Positions 62,400 through 64,000 of a DNA stretch of 64,000 nucleotides are shown here, in pieces. Position 1 is the first letter of the stretch, and the number at the start of each line of letters is the position of its first letter. The notes beneath the pieces are model-generated. The model saw only the letters and a list, made by a program, of their open reading frames with translations, was not told the origin of the DNA and searched no databases. A program made the position numbers and the translations under genes. This stretch comes from Mycobacterium sp. 1100029.7 (GTDB lineage: Bacteria > Actinomycetota > Actinomycetes > Mycobacteriales > Mycobacteriaceae): positions 1 to 64,000 of the forward strand of contig NZ_LZSC01000049.1 in the NCBI RefSeq assembly GCF_001665235.1, in the 5' to 3' direction.

Positions 62400-62756
62400 G
62401 TGACACTTGTCAACGACATCCAGGTGTGGACCACCGCGTGCTCTTACGACCACCTCATTCCCGGCCGCGGAGTCGGCGTACTGCTCGATGACGGCTCCCA
62501 GGCCGCGCTGTTCCGGCTGGACGACGGATCGGTGCACGCGGTCGGCAACATCGACCCGTTCTCCGGCGCCGCCGTGATCTCGCGCGGGATCGTCGGCGAC
62601 CGCGGTGGCCGCGCCACCGTCCAATCGCCCATCCTCAAGCAGGCTTTCGCGCTCGAGGACGGTTGCTGCCTGGACGACCCGCGGGTGTCCGTGCCGGTGT
62701 ATCAGGTGCGCATCACCGACGAACGAGAGATCCAGATCGCGCGACTGGCCGCCTAG
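62400..62756 (+). CDS. nirD: nitrite reductase small subunit
   Basis: 118 residues, the usual NirD length. Rieske-fold protein lacking the metal-binding Cys-His pairs (GNIDPFSGAAVISRGIVGD in place of CPH..), as is normal for NirD. GTG 62400 is preceded by AGGAGGCAAC. It forms a complex with NirB. It is convergent with the TetR-like gene 15 bases away. Confidence 0.95.
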   Translation: MTLVNDIQVWTTACSYDHLIPGRGVGVLLDDGSQAALFRLDDGSVHAVGNIDPFSGAAVISRGIVGDRGGRATVQSPILKQAFALEDGCCLDDPRVSVPVYQVRITDEREIQIARLAA

Positions 62757-62771
62757 CCCGAGGGTGGCACC

Positions 62772-63221
62772 CTAGTCGATCTCGCCGATCAGGTAGCGCT
62801 GCATCGTCGGGCCGATGGCGTCGACGAGGGCATCCACTGACATCGAGTGCAGGGGCTCGGAGCGCACTCCGTAGCGCATGATGCCGAGGCCGACCAATTG
62901 GGAGGCGCACAGCGAGGCGCGCACGGCGACCTTGTCTGCGCCCAGCAGCTTGAGCAGCGGGCCGAAAACCGGCCCGATGAACATGCTCTGCACGGTCTCG
63001 GCGGTCTTCGCCATTCCGGTGGAGGCGATCGCGCTGGCCGCGAACGGGCCACCGCCGGCGGCATCCCACGTGGTGATCAGCATGTACAGCGTCCGGCGTC
63101 CCACCTGGTTGACGCCACCGGTGATGATGCGGTCGATGAATTCCGGTGTACCGAAGGGCAACCGCAGCATCTTCGCGACCGGGTCGAGCAGCCCACGGGG
63201 TGGCTCTTCACGACGGGGCAT
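62772..63221 (-). CDS. HTH-less TetR C-terminal-domain-like protein (Rv0258c-like)
   Basis: 149 residues. The sequence resembles only the ligand-binding half of TetR proteins: LRLPFGTPEFIDRIITGGVN, VGRRTLYMLITTWD, VRASLCASQLVGLGIMRYGV and IGPTMQRYLIGEID. No DNA-binding helix-turn-helix is present, and only 25 bases separate its start from the chelatase stop, so none was recently lost upstream. Rv0258c has the same size, so the short form is old. It may bind ligands or form heterodimers with full TetR proteins. Confidence 0.75.
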   Translation of the reverse strand: MPRREEPPRGLLDPVAKMLRLPFGTPEFIDRIITGGVNQVGRRTLYMLITTWDAAGGGPFAASAIASTGMAKTAETVQSMFIGPVFGPLLKLLGADKVAVRASLCASQLVGLGIMRYGVRSEPLHSMSVDALVDAIGPTMQRYLIGEID

Positions 63222-63245
63222 GGTGCCAGGATCACCCGCCCACGA

Positions 63246-63986
63246 TCAAAGATCAAGCATCGCCCGGATCGGCGCGCCCGGCCGGTAGTGACGCATCGGG
63301 TGCCGGGTGGCCGCCACCGGAACCGCTCTGCGGAACCGGTTCGCGATCAGCCGTGCCAGCCGCGGATGGGTTCCCAACGGCCGGCTGACCACGTCGGCAC
63401 CGCAGTCGCCGAGCCGCTCCTGGAACAGGCCGTCGGCCAGCAGGTAGGAGGCGATCGCGACACGGCGTGCGCCCTGGGCCCTCGCCGTCTGTACCGCCTG
63501 ACGGATGCCCGGTTCGCCGGTGGCCGCAAAGCCCAGAGCGACCCGCGAGCCGGTCAGCGCGGACAGCAGCGTCGCGGTGGTGTGCAGGTCTGCGCGGGCA
63601 ATCGGATCCGACGTGCCCGCTGCCCCAAGGATTACTGAATCGCCTGGGCGCCAACCAGACTGAAGTAACTGATCGGCAACGATCCGTGCGATATCACCAC
63701 CGGGCCCCAGGGCCGGGGTGACGATGACGTCAGGGTGCCCGCTGGCCGCGACATGGGCCGGGACATCGGTACGGACGTGGTAGCCGCGGGACAAGAACGC
63801 GGGCACCACGATTGCTCGGTGGCCACCGGCCGCCGAAAGCACCTCGCTGGGTGTGGGCCCCAGGACATCGACGAAGGCGACTCGCACCGTGCGGCCGAGC
63901 AGTCGGCTCACCTGCTCGGCCAGGTCGCCGATCATCGCGACACCCCCCGGCCGGCGGGTGCCGTGTGCGGCAAGGATCAGGCTCAC
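63246..63986 (-). CDS. sirohydrochlorin ferrochelatase-like protein (CbiX family, Rv0259c-like)
   Basis: 246 residues with two CbiX-type halves. The first has LILAAHGTRRP with the catalytic His, VVPAFLSRGYHVRTDVP with the second His, and the second half has VALGFAATGEPGIRQAV and IASYLLADGLFQERL. It inserts Fe2+ into sirohydrochlorin to make sirohaem for NirB. GTG 63986 overlaps the stop of the upstream gene (GTGA), giving a coupled pair. Confidence 0.9.
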   Translation of the reverse strand: MSLILAAHGTRRPGGVAMIGDLAEQVSRLLGRTVRVAFVDVLGPTPSEVLSAAGGHRAIVVPAFLSRGYHVRTDVPAHVAASGHPDVIVTPALGPGGDIARIVADQLLQSGWRPGDSVILGAAGTSDPIARADLHTTATLLSALTGSRVALGFAATGEPGIRQAVQTARAQGARRVAIASYLLADGLFQERLGDCGADVVSRPLGTHPRLARLIANRFRRAVPVAATRHPMRHYRPGAPIRAMLDL

Positions 63987-64000
63987 GGCAGACCCGCTTG
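63983..64000 (-). CDS. C-terminal end of the upstream gene (probably Rv0260c-like uroporphyrinogen-III synthase/regulator)
   Basis: Only the codons QAGLP and a TGA are in the window; the TGA overlaps the GTG of the chelatase gene. The identity is inferred from the M. tuberculosis order, where Rv0260c, a HemD-domain protein, precedes Rv0259c. It cannot be confirmed from six codons. Confidence 0.4.
   Translation of the reverse strand, partial: QAGLP

Overview
The window is a stretch of a slow-growing, non-tuberculosis-complex mycobacterial chromosome. It is GC-rich, with dense gene packing, many GTG/TTG starts and mycobacterial lipid-metabolism families. From end to end it follows the gene order I know from Mycobacterium tuberculosis Rv0216 to Rv0260c: lipW, Rv0218, Rv0219, lipC, Rv0221, echA1, Rv0223c-Rv0228, php, fadE4, Rv0232, nrdB/R2lox, gabD1, Rv0235c, aftD, Rv0236A, lpqI, Rv0238, htdX, fabG4, fadA2, fadE5, Rv0245, the Rv0247c-Rv0250c succinate dehydrogenase group, nirBD, Rv0258c, Rv0259c. 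Species-specific insertions, losses and decaying genes interrupt this order. Homologies are recognised from motifs and remembered proteins, not from a database search.

Left part (1-17.5 kb): a scar in which a MaoC-type gene is cut and a CaiB/BaiF CoA-transferase is partly inverted, then an amidohydrolase, a LipW-like esterase, a frameshifted alpha/beta hydrolase, a methyltransferase, a membrane molybdopterin oxidoreductase with a small membrane partner, lipC, a wax-ester/DGAT acyltransferase, two crotonases, an acyl-CoA ligase coupled to a 98-residue Cys-containing small protein, a TetR gene preceded by a coupled 43-codon ORF, an aldehyde dehydrogenase, a methyltransferase and a GT4 glycosyltransferase.

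Middle (17.5-42 kb): envelope genes (Rv0226c/Rv0227c-like membrane proteins, an acyltransferase, aftD, an Rv0235c-like protein), a php / acyl-CoA ligase / YbjN cluster, fadE4, a secreted trypsin-like protease, a TetR-R2lox operon with a clear promoter/operator, gabD1, and a block between gabD1 and Rv0235c that I do not recall in M. tuberculosis. The block holds an acetolactate synthase, a membrane-anchored HNH protein, a second R2lox in inverted orientation and a hotdog thioesterase. Upstream of aftD there are three tandem DUF2613-type mini-membrane proteins instead of one.

Right part (42-64 kb): LpqI, a TetR (Rv0238-like), a CLC channel, the HtdX-FabG4 / FadA2 / FadE5 fatty-acid module with an F6-like small RNA between fadA2 and fadE5, a 2OG-Fe(II) oxygenase ending at an internal stop, a flavin reductase, a complete succinate dehydrogenase operon, an HxlR-regulated quinone oxidoreductase/DUF302 pair, and the assimilatory nitrite reductase nirBD next to a sirohydrochlorin chelatase (sirohaem supply). 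A shared palindrome TTAC-N6-GTAA precedes fadA2/fabG4 and fadE5, and a one-mismatch version precedes the TetR gene, suggesting a local beta-oxidation/FAS-like regulon. I see no tRNA, rRNA, CRISPR array, integrase or insertion sequence.
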